A stretch of 64,000 nucleotides of DNA from Imbroritus primus (GTDB taxonomy: Bacteria > Pseudomonadota > Gammaproteobacteria > Burkholderiales > Burkholderiaceae), in NCBI RefSeq assembly GCF_964332355.1, contig NZ_OZ201293.1, positions 992,001-1,056,000 of the forward strand, in the 5' to 3' direction. How positions within the stretch are numbered: the first letter of the stretch is position 1; each line of letters starts with the position of its first letter. Below are positions 8,845-16,715 of the stretch, piece by piece. Both the position numbers and the translations under genes were made by a program. The notes under the pieces are model-generated. The model was not told the DNA's origin, did not search any database, and saw only the letters and a program-made list of their open reading frames with translations.

Positions 8845-9032
8845 GCGGGCGGGCGATCGGGGCGGAACGGTTCGGGTCGGAAGCTATGGGGGGGCGGCTG
8901 TGCTGGGGCAAATTCCTCTACACTTGCGATTCTAGAGGAAAGCCCTCATCTCTGATCAAAGCGTGACGGAACTGCATGGGCGTACAACCCCGAGCCATGC
9001 ATGGTGCCACGCGAGACCGGATTGCAACAGAC

Positions 9033-11141
9033 ATGACCATGCCGGACCAAGACACTCCCGCGGCTTCGCCACCTGCCACACCGTTCGACCCGAAGGCCGT
9101 CATCGCCCGGCTGCCGAACCTGCCGGGCGTTTACCGCTATCTCGACGCGGGCGGAGTCGTACTGTATGTCGGCAAGGCGCGCGACCTGAAGAAGCGTGTC
9201 TCGAGCTATTTCAACAAAACCCAGCTGTCGCCCCGCATCGCCATGATGGTGGCGAAAATTGCTGCCATCGAGACCACCGTGGTGCGAACGGAGGCCGAGG
9301 CACTGTTGCTCGAGAACAACCTGATCAAGGCGCTGACGCCGCGCTACAACATCCTGTTCCGCGACGACAAGTCATATCCCTACCTGCGCCTGACGCAGCA
9401 TGCATTTCCGCGCATGGCCTATTACCGTGGCGCGACAGACCGACGCCACCAGTACTTCGGGCCATTCCCCAGCGCCACGGCGGTGCGTGAAAGCATGCAG
9501 ATCCTGCAGCGGGTCTTCCAGCTGCGGACCTGTGAGGATACGGTGTTCAACAACCGCACGCGGCCGTGTTTGCTGCACCAGATCCACCGTTGCACTGCGC
9601 CTTGCGTAAAGGCCATCAGCCAGGAAGATTATGCGCGCGATGTCGATCATGCGGCGCGCTTCCTGCTGGGCCGCCAGGGTGAAGTTATCGAAGCGTTGCA
9701 GCAGAAGATGCAGGACCATGCCGGCCGCCTCGAGTTCGAGCAGGCGGCTGCGGTGCGCAACCAGATCTCTGCCCTGTCGAACGTGCTGCAGCGGCAGGCG
9801 GTGGAGGAGGTCGGCACCGCCAGCGACATCGACGTGCTGGCCGTGGTGGTGCGGGGCGGACGCGCGTGCGTCAACCTCGCCATGATTCGCGGTGGCCGTC
9901 ATCTTGGTGACAAGGCGTACTTTCCAGCCCATATCGAAGGTGTGGCCGATGTCGGTAGTGATGCAGAGGCACAGCCCGATGCACAAGCACAATCCGTGGA
10001 GGACCGCCTTGCCAGCGATGTGCTGGAAGCCTTCATGGCGCAGCATTACCTTGGTCAGTTCGTACCGCCGGTGATTGTCGTCAGCCATGCCCCGGAAGGT
10101 ACAGAGCTGGTCCGGGCGCTGACCGAGCAGGCTGGGCGGCGTATCACGCTCCTGCGGCAGCCGCAGGGTGCGCGCAGGATCTGGCTGGAGATGGCGCTCA
10201 AGGGCGCGGAGCTATCCCTGGCGCGCCGGCTGGCCGAGCAGGGCAGCCAGCAGGGCCGGACCCGGGCGCTGGCCGAGCTGGTCGGCATCGAGCTGGAGGA
10301 CCTGGCAGCACTGCGGATCGAATGCTTCGATATCAGCCACACCGCTGGCGAGGCCACGCAGGCATCGTGCGTGGTGTATCACAGCCATGCCATGCAACCG
10401 TCCGAGTATCGACGCTTCAATATCAACGGCATCATCCCCGGGGACGATTACGCGGCGATGCGGCAAGTGCTGACGCGGCGCTATCAGAAGCTTGCGGAGA
10501 TGCTGGCGGAAGCGCCGGCGGTGTCGGATGCGGATGGAGAGGCTGTAAAGCAGGCAGAAGACGTACCACAAGAAAATGCGGCGGTCCCGGCGGAAGCACA
10601 AACTGGAGACACCCTGGAGAAGGACGCGGAAACGTGCGTCCCAAGTACGCCTGCTGAGCCCCTCAGCGATGAGCCGGCCGTGCCCCCCCTGCCTGCCATG
10701 CCGCATATCGTCCTGATCGACGGGGGCAAGGGGCAGGTCGAGATCGCGCGCCAGGTCTTCGAGGCGCTCGGCCTCGATATTGGCTTGCTGGTCGGCGTCG
10801 CCAAGGGCGAGGGACGTAAGGTCGGGCTGGAGACATTGGTCTTTGCTGATGGCCGTCCTGCGCTCGAGCTCGGTGTCGGCAGCGCGGCGCTGATGCTGGT
10901 GGCGCAGATCCGTGATGAGGCGCACCGGTTTGCCATTACCGGCATGCGCGCCAAGCGTGCCAAGGCGCGCACCACCTCACGGCTCGAGGATATCGAAGGG
11001 GTGGGTGCCAAGCGGCGTCAGCGGCTACTGGCGCGCTTTGGCGGGTTGCGGGGCGTGGTCGCGGCCAGTATCGAGGAACTTGCGAGCGTGGAAGGCATCT
11101 CGTTTACGCTGGCAGAGGAAATCTACCGGCAGTTGCATTGA
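9033..11141 (+). CDS. uvrC: Excinuclease ABC subunit C
   Basis: About 702 residues. UvrC makes both incisions in nucleotide excision repair. It shows an N-terminal GIY-YIG domain (LPGVYRYLDAGGVVLYVGKARDLKKRVSSYF), a UVR motif (EFEQAAAVRNQI), the RNase H-like domain (IECFDISHTAGE, then VLIDGGKGQ) and a C-terminal tandem helix-hairpin-helix (IEGVGAKRRQRLLARFGG and VEGISFTLAEEIY). It is longer than E. coli UvrC because of two low-complexity insertions, near residues 310-325 and about 490-550 (Glu/Ala/Pro-rich). The start is uncertain: 8976, 9033 and 9039 are all in frame, with no clear Shine-Dalgarno sequence. Confidence 0.96.
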   Translation: MTMPDQDTPAASPPATPFDPKAVIARLPNLPGVYRYLDAGGVVLYVGKARDLKKRVSSYFNKTQLSPRIAMMVAKIAAIETTVVRTEAEALLLENNLIKALTPRYNILFRDDKSYPYLRLTQHAFPRMAYYRGATDRRHQYFGPFPSATAVRESMQILQRVFQLRTCEDTVFNNRTRPCLLHQIHRCTAPCVKAISQEDYARDVDHAARFLLGRQGEVIEALQQKMQDHAGRLEFEQAAAVRNQISALSNVLQRQAVEEVGTASDIDVLAVVVRGGRACVNLAMIRGGRHLGDKAYFPAHIEGVADVGSDAEAQPDAQAQSVEDRLASDVLEAFMAQHYLGQFVPPVIVVSHAPEGTELVRALTEQAGRRITLLRQPQGARRIWLEMALKGAELSLARRLAEQGSQQGRTRALAELVGIELEDLAALRIECFDISHTAGEATQASCVVYHSHAMQPSEYRRFNINGIIPGDDYAAMRQVLTRRYQKLAEMLAEAPAVSDADGEAVKQAEDVPQENAAVPAEAQTGDTLEKDAETCVPSTPAEPLSDEPAVPPLPAMPHIVLIDGGKGQVEIARQVFEALGLDIGLLVGVAKGEGRKVGLETLVFADGRPALELGVGSAALMLVAQIRDEAHRFAITGMRAKRAKARTTSRLEDIEGVGAKRRQRLLARFGGLRGVVAASIEELASVEGISFTLAEEIYRQLH

Positions 11142-11259
11142 ACATGGGAATTGCCGCCCACCCGGCTACCGGGGTGGGCGGCCGTGCCGAAATCGGCGAC
11201 AATGCCTGTGCTGCGCATTTGTGCTGCTCCCGGCGCAGGCCATCTTCTGACGAACCACC

Positions 11260-11832
11260 ATGCCCCTGAATCTTCCGATCCTGCTGACATGGCTGCGTGT
11301 GGCGCTTATCCCGCTCGTGGTCGGCGTGTTTTATCTTCCCGAGTCGGTGCTGGCGCCGCATCTCCAGAATGTTTTCGCGGCAGGCTTCTTCGTGATCGCC
11401 GCGGTCACGGACTGGCTCGATGGTTTTCTCGCACGCCGCTGGAACCAGACCTCCTCGTTCGGCGCTTTCCTCGATCCAGTCGCCGACAAGCTGATGGTCG
11501 TGGCCGCCTTGCTGTCGCTGCTCGCGCTCGATCGGGTCTCGGACCTGATCGCCCTGATCATCATCGGCCGCGAATTGACGATTTCGGCATTGCGTGAATG
11601 GATGGCGCAGATCGGCGCGTCCAAGAGCGTGGCGGTCAATTTTTTCGGCAAGCTCAAGACTGCCTGTCAGATGACGGCTATTCCGCTGCTGCTGTGGCAT
11701 GACCCTGTCGGCACGCTGGATACGGCGCGGATCGGTACCTGGATGATCTACGCCGCCGCCGTGCTGACGCTGTATTCCATGTTCTATTACATGAAGCTGG
11801 CCTGGCCGCAGATCCGTGAGCGCAGCCGCTGA
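11260..11832 (+). CDS. pgsA: CDP-diacylglycerol--glycerol-3-phosphate 3-phosphatidyltransferase
   Basis: A 190-residue inner-membrane enzyme that makes phosphatidylglycerol phosphate, the committed step to phosphatidylglycerol and cardiolipin. The CDP-alcohol phosphotransferase motif D-x2-D-G-x2-A-R-x8-G-x3-D-x3-D is complete at residues 51-76 (DWLDGFLARR...GAFLDPVADKL). At least four hydrophobic segments surround it. It follows uvrC by 118 bases, a linkage often seen in proteobacteria (uvrC-pgsA), and precedes tRNA-Gly genes as in many beta-proteobacteria. Confidence 0.96.
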   Translation: MPLNLPILLTWLRVALIPLVVGVFYLPESVLAPHLQNVFAAGFFVIAAVTDWLDGFLARRWNQTSSFGAFLDPVADKLMVVAALLSLLALDRVSDLIALIIIGRELTISALREWMAQIGASKSVAVNFFGKLKTACQMTAIPLLLWHDPVGTLDTARIGTWMIYAAAVLTLYSMFYYMKLAWPQIRERSR

Positions 11833-11854
11833 AGTGGATTTTGCAAAACGGCGC

Positions 11855-11884
11855 TTGACGAGTGGTGCCGCTTTTTGCCATAAT
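11855..11884 (+). promoter_or_regulatory. Sigma-70 promoter for the tRNA-Gly pair
   Basis: TTGACG at 11855-11860 and CATAAT at 11879-11884 are separated by 18 bases. The predicted transcript would begin near 11891, about 85 bases before the first tRNA-Gly. Confidence 0.75.
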
Positions 11885-11975
11885 CTCGTTCTCGCATCGC
11901 AGCCATGTGATGCGAAAGCAAAGCCGGTAGCAAGTCAGTCATGACTTTTTTGCCGGTACCGTTGTACGGGACCCT

Positions 11976-12051
11976 GCGGGAATAGCTCAGTTGGTAGAGC
12001 GCAACCTTGCCAAGGTTGAGGTCGCGAGTTCGAGCCTCGTTTCCCGCTCCA
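11976..12051 (+). tRNA. tRNA-Gly(GCC), copy 1
   Basis: A 76-base cloverleaf with encoded CCA. Acceptor stem GCGGGAA pairs with TTCCCGC, the D arm is GCTCAGTTGGTAGAGC, anticodon loop TTGCCAA has anticodon GCC at 12009-12011, and the T arm is GCGAGTTCGAGCCTCGT. The second copy is identical and lies 64 bases downstream. Confidence 0.97.
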
Positions 12052-12115
12052 TCTCTACAACGTGTATTGCCGGTTGCTCTCAACTGGTGATTTTGCAGGC
12101 GTATTGCCAGACCAC

Positions 12116-12191
12116 GCGGGAATAGCTCAGTTGGTAGAGCGCAACCTTGCCAAGGTTGAGGTCGCGAGTTCGAGCCTCGTTTCCCGCTCCA
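12116..12191 (+). tRNA. tRNA-Gly(GCC), copy 2
   Basis: Identical over all 76 bases to the copy at 11976, including the encoded CCA. The two start 140 bases apart, and the spacer is not repeated apart from the short CGGGAATAG run that is part of the gene. They are probably co-transcribed from the promoter at 11855. Confidence 0.97.
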
Positions 12192-12590
12192 GTCTTTCTA
12201 CACACTTGCCCCGCGGCTTTGCGCCGCACTGCGTGAAGTGTGCCCGGATTGCGCCGGTTTCCGCTTTTTCCTCCTGTTGTCCTGCGTTTCCCCTGGTATT
12301 TTCCGCTCCGGCTGGCTTTCTTGCGTCCGTGTCTGGATTCAGCTGACTGCTTCCCCCGTCTCACCGACATCCGGTGTGCAGCATTGTGCTGCTCCGTTTC
12401 CACAACCGATTGACGGCGGCGCAGTGTTGTCCTGCCGCCCGGCTTTCCCTCCCCGCAGGTATTCTGGCGTTGCACGTGCCTGAGCCACTTGGCTGCCTGG
12501 CAAAAATGCCGCTGGCCATTGGCGGCCGTAGCTCGGTACGCTGGTCTTGCGGATGCGTTGCCGCGTTCAAGCTCATCTGGATACTCCCAC
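12192..12590. other. Intergenic region without recognised genes
   Basis: About 400 bases between the tRNA-Gly pair and the NTPase gene. The plus strand is pyrimidine-rich. The only long open frame (minus strand) runs into the antisense of tRNA-Gly and is rejected as spurious. No clear terminator or promoter was found. Confidence 0.5.
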
Positions 12591-13160
12591 ATGGATCATG
12601 TTTCCACGTTCGATCACCACCACTGCGTCGTTATTTCCGGCTGTTCCGGCAGCGGCAAATCGACATTGCTGGAGGTACTGGCCCGACGTGGCCATGCAGT
12701 CGTGCCGGAGGCCGGCCGTCGCGTCGTGCAGCAGGAGTTGGCCGCCGGCGGCAAGGCGCTACCCTGGGTCGATCTAGGCATGTTCCTGCAGCAGGTACTT
12801 GCATTGGCAGTCGACGATTTCATGGCACATCGGTACGCGCCCCACCTAGTGTTCTTCGATCGGAGCGTCGTTGATGCAGTGACCGGTCTGGAGCATCTGG
12901 GTATCGCGGCGGGGATGGCTGCCGTTGATTGCCGGTATCACGCTACAGTATTTCTTTCGCCGCCCTGGCCGGAGATCTATGTAGCCGATGCTGAGCGGCG
13001 GCATGACTTTGCCGCTGCGAAGGCCGAGTATGAGCGCCTGTGTGCGGTATACCCACGGTTGGGTTACCGGGTTGTCACATTGCCGCAGTGCGACGCGGGC
13101 GCGCGTGCCGATTGGTTACTTGAGGTTCTTGCCAATCCGACGCTACGCCCCATGCGTTGA
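12591..13160 (+). CDS. P-loop NTPase / AAA family kinase-like protein
   Basis: A 189-residue protein beginning MDHVSTFDHHH. It has a Walker A motif GCSGSGKST at residues 17-25, a Walker B-like HLVFFDRSVVDAV and a lid region with ERRHDF and EYERL. The pattern resembles the AAA_28 group of single-domain NTPases (NadR kinase-like and 'predicted ATPase' proteins). The substrate is unknown. The ATG at 12591 puts the P-loop the usual short distance from the N terminus. An upstream in-frame start would add 34 non-conserved residues. It stands alone between tRNA-Gly and leuA. Confidence 0.8.
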   Translation: MDHVSTFDHHHCVVISGCSGSGKSTLLEVLARRGHAVVPEAGRRVVQQELAAGGKALPWVDLGMFLQQVLALAVDDFMAHRYAPHLVFFDRSVVDAVTGLEHLGIAAGMAAVDCRYHATVFLSPPWPEIYVADAERRHDFAAAKAEYERLCAVYPRLGYRVVTLPQCDAGARADWLLEVLANPTLRPMR

Positions 13161-13250
13161 TGGCGGAGAGTGCGGAGCGCCAGTCGGGGCTGGCGGCAGA
13201 ATTGAGTCCCGTCTTGCCGGGGTGCGCGGCCGACGCCGCGCACCCCGGAT

Positions 13251-14957
13251 TCAGCCTGCCTGGGTCATGGCGCGTGCGATCGGCATGCCGGCCTCATGCA
13301 GGCGATTGCACGCGCACAGCAACGCGAGGATCGACGCCGTCACGATATTCTCATGTTGGCCCACGCCGAAACGCGTACCGGCGATCTCCGGCGAGGCCAG
13401 TTCGATGATGGCAATTGCCTGAGCCTCCGCGCCAGCGCCCAGACTCCACTGTTCGTAGCTGTCGACGCGCAGCGCACCGCCCAGCACGATACGCAGCGCA
13501 TCGACGGCAGCCGCGAGCGGGCCGTTGCCGGTGCCGTGGAGATGGCGGATCGTGCCATCCACCTCGCGCAGCTGGAGTTCGATACGTTGTCCCTTGCCGG
13601 TGTCATGCAAGGCATGTGCGTGATAGCGGAATGCCCCCCGGCGCAGCGGTGGCGCATAGGTTTCCTGGAAGATGCTCCACAGTGTTGCGCTGTCGATCTC
13701 GGTATCGCTGCTGTCGGCATGCCGCTGCACCACGGCGCTGAACTCGACCTGCATGCGGCGCGGCATGGCGATGCCGTGGTCGCGTTCCAGCAGATAGGCG
13801 ATACCGCCTTTGCCCGATTGCCCATTGATGCGCACGATGCTGTCATACGTCCGCCCGAGATCCTGCGGGTCAATGGGCAGGTAGGGCACTTCCCAGAAGC
13901 CGTCCGGCTGCTGTGCCGCGAAACCTTTGGCGATGGCGTCCTGGTGCGAGCCCGAGAATGCCGTGAACACGAGATCGCCCACGTACGGATGGCGCGGATG
14001 GATGGGCAGCGCAGTGCAGTCCTCCGCAATGCGTGCCACTGCGGCGATGTCGGAGAAATCGAGCGCGGGGTCGATGCCCTGCGTGTACAGGTTGAGCGCC
14101 AGCGTGACCACATCAAGATTGCCGCTGCGCTCGCCGTTGCCGAACAGGCAGCCTTCTACACGCTGCGCACCCGCCATCAGCGCCAGCTCGGCGCAGGCCA
14201 CGCCGGTTCCGCGGTCATTGTGCGGATGAACCGAGAGCGTGATGTATTCGCGCCGGTCCAGCCGGCGATGCATCCATTCGATCTGGTCGGCAAAGACGTT
14301 GGGGGTGGCAACTTCGACGGTCGTCGGCAGATTGATGATCATGGGACGCGACGGCCCAGCATCCCAGGTGTGGATGGCGGCATTGCAGACTTCCAGTGAG
14401 ACCTCCAGCTCCGCCATCGAGAATGTTTCCGGTGAATATTGCAAGACCCACTCGGTTTCCGGATGCTGCGCCGTCAGGGATTTGAGGAGCTGTACATGAT
14501 GTTCGACCAGCGCAACGATTTCACTCACCGACATGTCGAACACCACGCGCCGCCACACCGGGGCCACGGCGTTGTAGAGGTGCACGATGGCGCGCCGCGC
14601 CCCGCGCACGCTGTGGACGGTTTCGCGGATCAGGTCCTCGCGCAGCTGCGTGATGACCATGGGCGTGACGTCGTCGGGAATATGTCCCGCGTCGATCAGA
14701 TGCCGGACGATCTCGAAATCCGTGCGCGATGCTGACGGAAAACCGACTTCGATCTCCTTGAAGCCAAGCCGGACCAGTTCATGGAACAGGCACAGCTTGC
14801 GCTCGCGGTTCATCGGCTCGAACAGGGCCTGATTGCCGTCGCGCAGGTCGGTAGACAACCAGGCTGGCGCCTTCGTGATGGTCCGGGAAGGCCATTGCCG
14901 GTCGGTCAGCGGAATGGGCGGAAAAGGGCGGTACTTGGTCTCGGGTCGGTTCAGCAT
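13251..14957 (-). CDS. leuA: 2-isopropylmalate synthase
   Basis: A 568-residue enzyme that condenses acetyl-CoA with 2-oxoisovalerate, the first committed step of leucine synthesis. It is the long LeuA type: start MLNRPETKYRPF, then the catalytic-barrel motif STDLRDGNQALFEPM with the metal-binding Asp, HPHNDRGTGVACAELALMAG with metal-binding His, GNGERSGNLD, and a C-terminal regulatory (LeuA dimer) domain of about 130 residues for leucine feedback. A longer frame starts at 15026, but the ATG at 14957 gives the family N terminus. It is divergent from an AraC regulator and preceded by a leucine-rich leader. Confidence 0.95.
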   Translation of the reverse strand: MLNRPETKYRPFPPIPLTDRQWPSRTITKAPAWLSTDLRDGNQALFEPMNRERKLCLFHELVRLGFKEIEVGFPSASRTDFEIVRHLIDAGHIPDDVTPMVITQLREDLIRETVHSVRGARRAIVHLYNAVAPVWRRVVFDMSVSEIVALVEHHVQLLKSLTAQHPETEWVLQYSPETFSMAELEVSLEVCNAAIHTWDAGPSRPMIINLPTTVEVATPNVFADQIEWMHRRLDRREYITLSVHPHNDRGTGVACAELALMAGAQRVEGCLFGNGERSGNLDVVTLALNLYTQGIDPALDFSDIAAVARIAEDCTALPIHPRHPYVGDLVFTAFSGSHQDAIAKGFAAQQPDGFWEVPYLPIDPQDLGRTYDSIVRINGQSGKGGIAYLLERDHGIAMPRRMQVEFSAVVQRHADSSDTEIDSATLWSIFQETYAPPLRRGAFRYHAHALHDTGKGQRIELQLREVDGTIRHLHGTGNGPLAAAVDALRIVLGGALRVDSYEQWSLGAGAEAQAIAIIELASPEIAGTRFGVGQHENIVTASILALLCACNRLHEAGMPIARAMTQAG

Positions 14958-14961
14958 ATGG

Positions 14962-15104
14962 GGCCTCGATCTGGAGCAATGGGAAAGGACAGCAGTCGAT
15001 TCCCCTGCTTTCCTGTGGGCATCCATGTGGAAAGCTGGTCGAGGCCGGGGCTGGGGGAATCAGGAGTCAGTCAGACATGGCGCGCACGCGTGCAGACCCC
15101 GGCC
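14962..15104 (-). promoter_or_regulatory. Candidate attenuator/translational switch of leuA (three competing RNA segments)
   Basis: On the minus strand, segment A (GGCCGGGG, 15104-15097) lies inside the leader frame right after the leucine run. Segment B (CCCCGGCCTCGA, 15050-15039) begins 10 bases after the leader stop. Segment C (TCGAGGCC, 14969-14962) lies 4 bases before the leuA ATG. A pairs perfectly with the first 8 bases of B, and B's last 8 bases pair perfectly with C, so A:B and B:C are mutually exclusive. No T-run follows, so control of translation initiation is as likely as termination. Confidence 0.5.
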
Positions 15105-15200
15105 GAGAGGCAGGGGTAGCGATAGCAGGAGGACGGTCGGGCGCGCGGTCACGGGAGGCAGCTGGCTGAAAGCGAGATGGTCAGGCGATGTGCACAGCAT
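15060..15200 (-). CDS. Candidate leucine-rich leader peptide upstream of leuA
   Basis: A short frame of 46 codons from the ATG at 15198-15200, or 30 codons from the GTG at 15150-15152, ending 102 bases before the leuA ATG on the same strand. Its middle reads TVLLLSLPLPLG: six leucines in nine codons, two of them the rare codon CTA. That is the hallmark of leucine attenuator leaders such as E. coli leuL. The stop TGA sits just before a GC-rich segment that can pair with two alternative partners. No strong Shine-Dalgarno sequence is visible, so actual translation is inferred. Confidence 0.55.
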   Translation of the reverse strand: MLCTSPDHLAFSQLPPVTARPTVLLLSLPLPLGRGLHACAPCLTDS

Positions 15201-15224
15201 AGAGGATCGTCGTCTGTCTGTATC

Positions 15225-15252
15225 AACATAGATAGACGGATATTGTCGTAAA
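15225..15252 (-). promoter_or_regulatory. Possible leuA promoter
   Basis: Read on the minus strand: TTTACG (15252-15247), a 16-base spacer, then TATGTT (15230-15225). It would start transcription about 10 bases before the leader-peptide ATG. Both boxes are imperfect. Confidence 0.35.
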
Positions 15253-15264
15253 ATGGACAACATC
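15239..15264. promoter_or_regulatory. Operator-like dyad between leuA and the AraC-type regulator
   Basis: GATATTGTC and GACAACATC form an inverted repeat (8 of 9 positions symmetric) with an 8-base spacer. It lies about 22 bases before the regulator ATG and overlaps the -35 box of the possible leuA promoter. It could be bound by the regulator itself, but the ligand is unknown. Confidence 0.4.
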
Positions 15265-15286
15265 ATCCCACGCTGGCCACTTGCGC

Positions 15287-16126
15287 ATGGCTCGTCCCCG
15301 ACCATTCCAATCCGCCGAGACGGCCGTGCCTGCGCCAGGAGCTGTGTCCGGGCCGGTGCCAGACCTGTCTCCATATGAAACGGCAAGCGTGCCCGTGGCC
15401 GGCATCGCCGTGGACTACCCGGCGGGTAGCCGCATTCCACCCCACCGCCATGGGCGTGCGCAATTGCTGTATGCCGTGAAAGGCGTGCTCACCGTGATGG
15501 CCGGGAATGGCCGGTGGATCGTACCGCCGCACCGTGGTGTCTGGCTGTGTGCCGGCGCGGAGCATGCGGTGGAGATGCGGGGGGCAGCGCAGATGCGCAG
15601 CCTGTTCATCGATCCTCGGGCCGTTGCCGATCTTCCTGCGGAAAACGGTGTGATCAGCATCTCGCCGCTGTTGCGTGAATTGATTGTTGCCGCGACCCGA
15701 TTACCGCTCGACTATCGTCCCGATAGCCGCGCCGGACGCCTGATGCATTGCCTGCTCGATGAGCTGGCGGCTGTCCCGCGGTTGCCGTTCTACCTGCCGT
15801 GGCCCAATGATCCGCGTATCGCCGGGGTGTGCACCATGCTCATCGAAGCGCCGGATGCACCCGCCACGGCAGAGGCGTGGGCGCGGCAGCTGGCCACGAG
15901 TTCCAAGACCTTCCATCGGCGCTTTCTCGATGCGACGGGCGTGCCGTTCGGCCGGTGGCGGCAGCATGCCCGCCTGCTCCATTCGCTGGAAGATCTTGCG
16001 CAGGGATTGCCTGTGCTGGAGGTGGCATTCCGCCATGGCTACGACAACCAGAGCGCCTATGCCGCCGCCTTCAAGCGCCAGTTCGGCATGCCGCCGTCAC
16101 GTTTCTACCGCACGGAAACGGCCTGA
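15287..16126 (+). CDS. AraC family transcriptional regulator with N-terminal cupin domain
   Basis: A 279-residue regulator. Residues about 30-125 form a cupin-like sensor (PAGSRIPPHRHGRAQLLYAVKGVLTVM, typical of the AraC_N/cupin fold). The C-terminal 100 residues are the double helix-turn-helix (EAWARQLATSSKTFHRRFLDATG, then VLEVAFRHGYDNQSAYAAAFKRQFGMPPSRFYR). A TTG two codons upstream could also start it. It is divergent from leuA and shares the intergenic region containing the dyad at 15239. It might control leuA or itself, but many members of this subgroup control adjacent transporters, and none is here. Confidence 0.85.
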   Translation: MARPRPFQSAETAVPAPGAVSGPVPDLSPYETASVPVAGIAVDYPAGSRIPPHRHGRAQLLYAVKGVLTVMAGNGRWIVPPHRGVWLCAGAEHAVEMRGAAQMRSLFIDPRAVADLPAENGVISISPLLRELIVAATRLPLDYRPDSRAGRLMHCLLDELAAVPRLPFYLPWPNDPRIAGVCTMLIEAPDAPATAEAWARQLATSSKTFHRRFLDATGVPFGRWRQHARLLHSLEDLAQGLPVLEVAFRHGYDNQSAYAAAFKRQFGMPPSRFYRTETA

Positions 16127-16161
16127 ATCATGGGGCGGGGGCGAGATTTGGCACAATTTGC

Positions 16162-16190
16162 TTGACGCGCCGCGCAAACAACGACATAAT
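16162..16190 (+). promoter_or_regulatory. Sigma-70 promoter of the small RNA
   Basis: TTGACG at 16162-16167 and CATAAT at 16185-16190, with an ideal 17-base spacer. The start point would be near 16197, just before a highly structured non-coding segment. Confidence 0.8.
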
Positions 16191-16196
16191 TGCGTC

Positions 16197-16308
16197 CATT
16201 CTGTCGCGGAGGACAGGAAAAACCCTTTGTGAATCAATGGGTTGGGCTCGCAGCCCAGATCCTGTTCCGCTCCCCAAGGGAAGCGAGATGTTGCGCTTCC
16301 CTTTTTGT
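16197..16308 (+). ncRNA. Uncharacterised structured small RNA (about 110 nt)
   Basis: No open frame is plausible here, but the sequence folds well. A closing helix pairs GCGGA (16206-16210) with TCCGC (16266-16270) and continues as ACAGGA (16213-16218) with TCCTGT (16260-16265), leaving a 2-base bulge. Inside it are two hairpins, AACCC/GGGTT (16221-16225/16239-16243) and GGGCT/AGCCC (16244-16248/16252-16256), so a three-way junction forms. An alternative hairpin CTGTC/GACAG (16201-16205/16212-16216) competes with the closing helix. A perfect promoter precedes it and a strong terminator follows. The RNA does not match 4.5S, 6S, RNase P or tmRNA patterns known to me. Confidence 0.7.
16276..16306 (+). 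terminator. Rho-independent terminator of the small RNA
   Basis: The stem GGGAAGCG/CGCTTCCC with flanking AA/TT pairs has an 8-base loop (AGATGTTG), and T5 follows at 16302-16306. Confidence 0.9.
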
Positions 16309-16444
16309 TTGCAGTCGTGGCTTCCCGGTTTGCCGGGATGCATGTTGACTGCGGGTGAAGGAGCGAAGGCGTGCCCTGCACGAATTTCCGCTTGCAGTTA
16401 CAATGCGCCTCGTCGTGCGATTTCGTGCACAGGCAGCGTCACCT

Positions 16445-16518
16445 GGCGGGGTGGCAGAGTGGTTATGCAGCGGCCTGCAAAGCCGTGGACGCCGGTTCGA
16501 TTCCGACCCCCGCCTCCA
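16445..16518 (+). tRNA. tRNA-Cys(GCA)
   Basis: A 74-base tRNA with encoded CCA. Acceptor GGCGGGG pairs with CCCCGCC, anticodon loop CTGCAAA has GCA at 16477-16479, and the T loop is GGTTCGATTCC. Confidence 0.96.
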
Positions 16519-16525
16519 GTTTCAG

Positions 16526-16551
16526 AAAAGCCCCCGTCGGGGGCTTTTTTT
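16526..16551 (+). terminator. Rho-independent terminator after tRNA-Cys
   Basis: AAAGCCCCC, loop GTC or a shorter turn, GGGGGCTTTTTTT. It lies 8 bases after the tRNA CCA end. Confidence 0.9.
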
Positions 16552-16608
16552 ATACCCGCCGCATTCCGGCCTGCGAATGTCCGGCTTATCGCATCAGATT
16601 CAAACGTA

Positions 16609-16647
16609 AAGGGCCTGGGCCCGGTGTTGCACCGAACCCAGGCCCTT
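16609..16647. terminator. Hairpin downstream of the large lipoprotein gene
   Basis: AAGGGCCTGGG and CCCAGGCCCTT form an 11-base-pair stem around a loop that itself contains CGGTG/CACCG. It lies about 70 bases past the stop of the minus-strand lipoprotein gene. A T3 run is all that follows on that strand, so intrinsic termination may be weak. Confidence 0.5.
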
Positions 16648-16715
16648 AGCCACCGCACCGACCGTCCAGCATCGGATGGTCGGTTCAGGGCGGGGTCTTG
16701 CGTCGTTGGACTAGC

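Noticed and set aside
12080..12592. Open frame of 170 residues on the minus strand (and a similar one at 11787-12083)
   Set aside because: Its C terminus (GNEARTRDLNLGKVALYQLSYSR) is the antisense reading of tRNA-Gly, a well-known false protein.
16398..16658. Minus-strand frame with GGGGRNRTGVHGFAGRC
   Set aside because: Antisense reading of tRNA-Cys.
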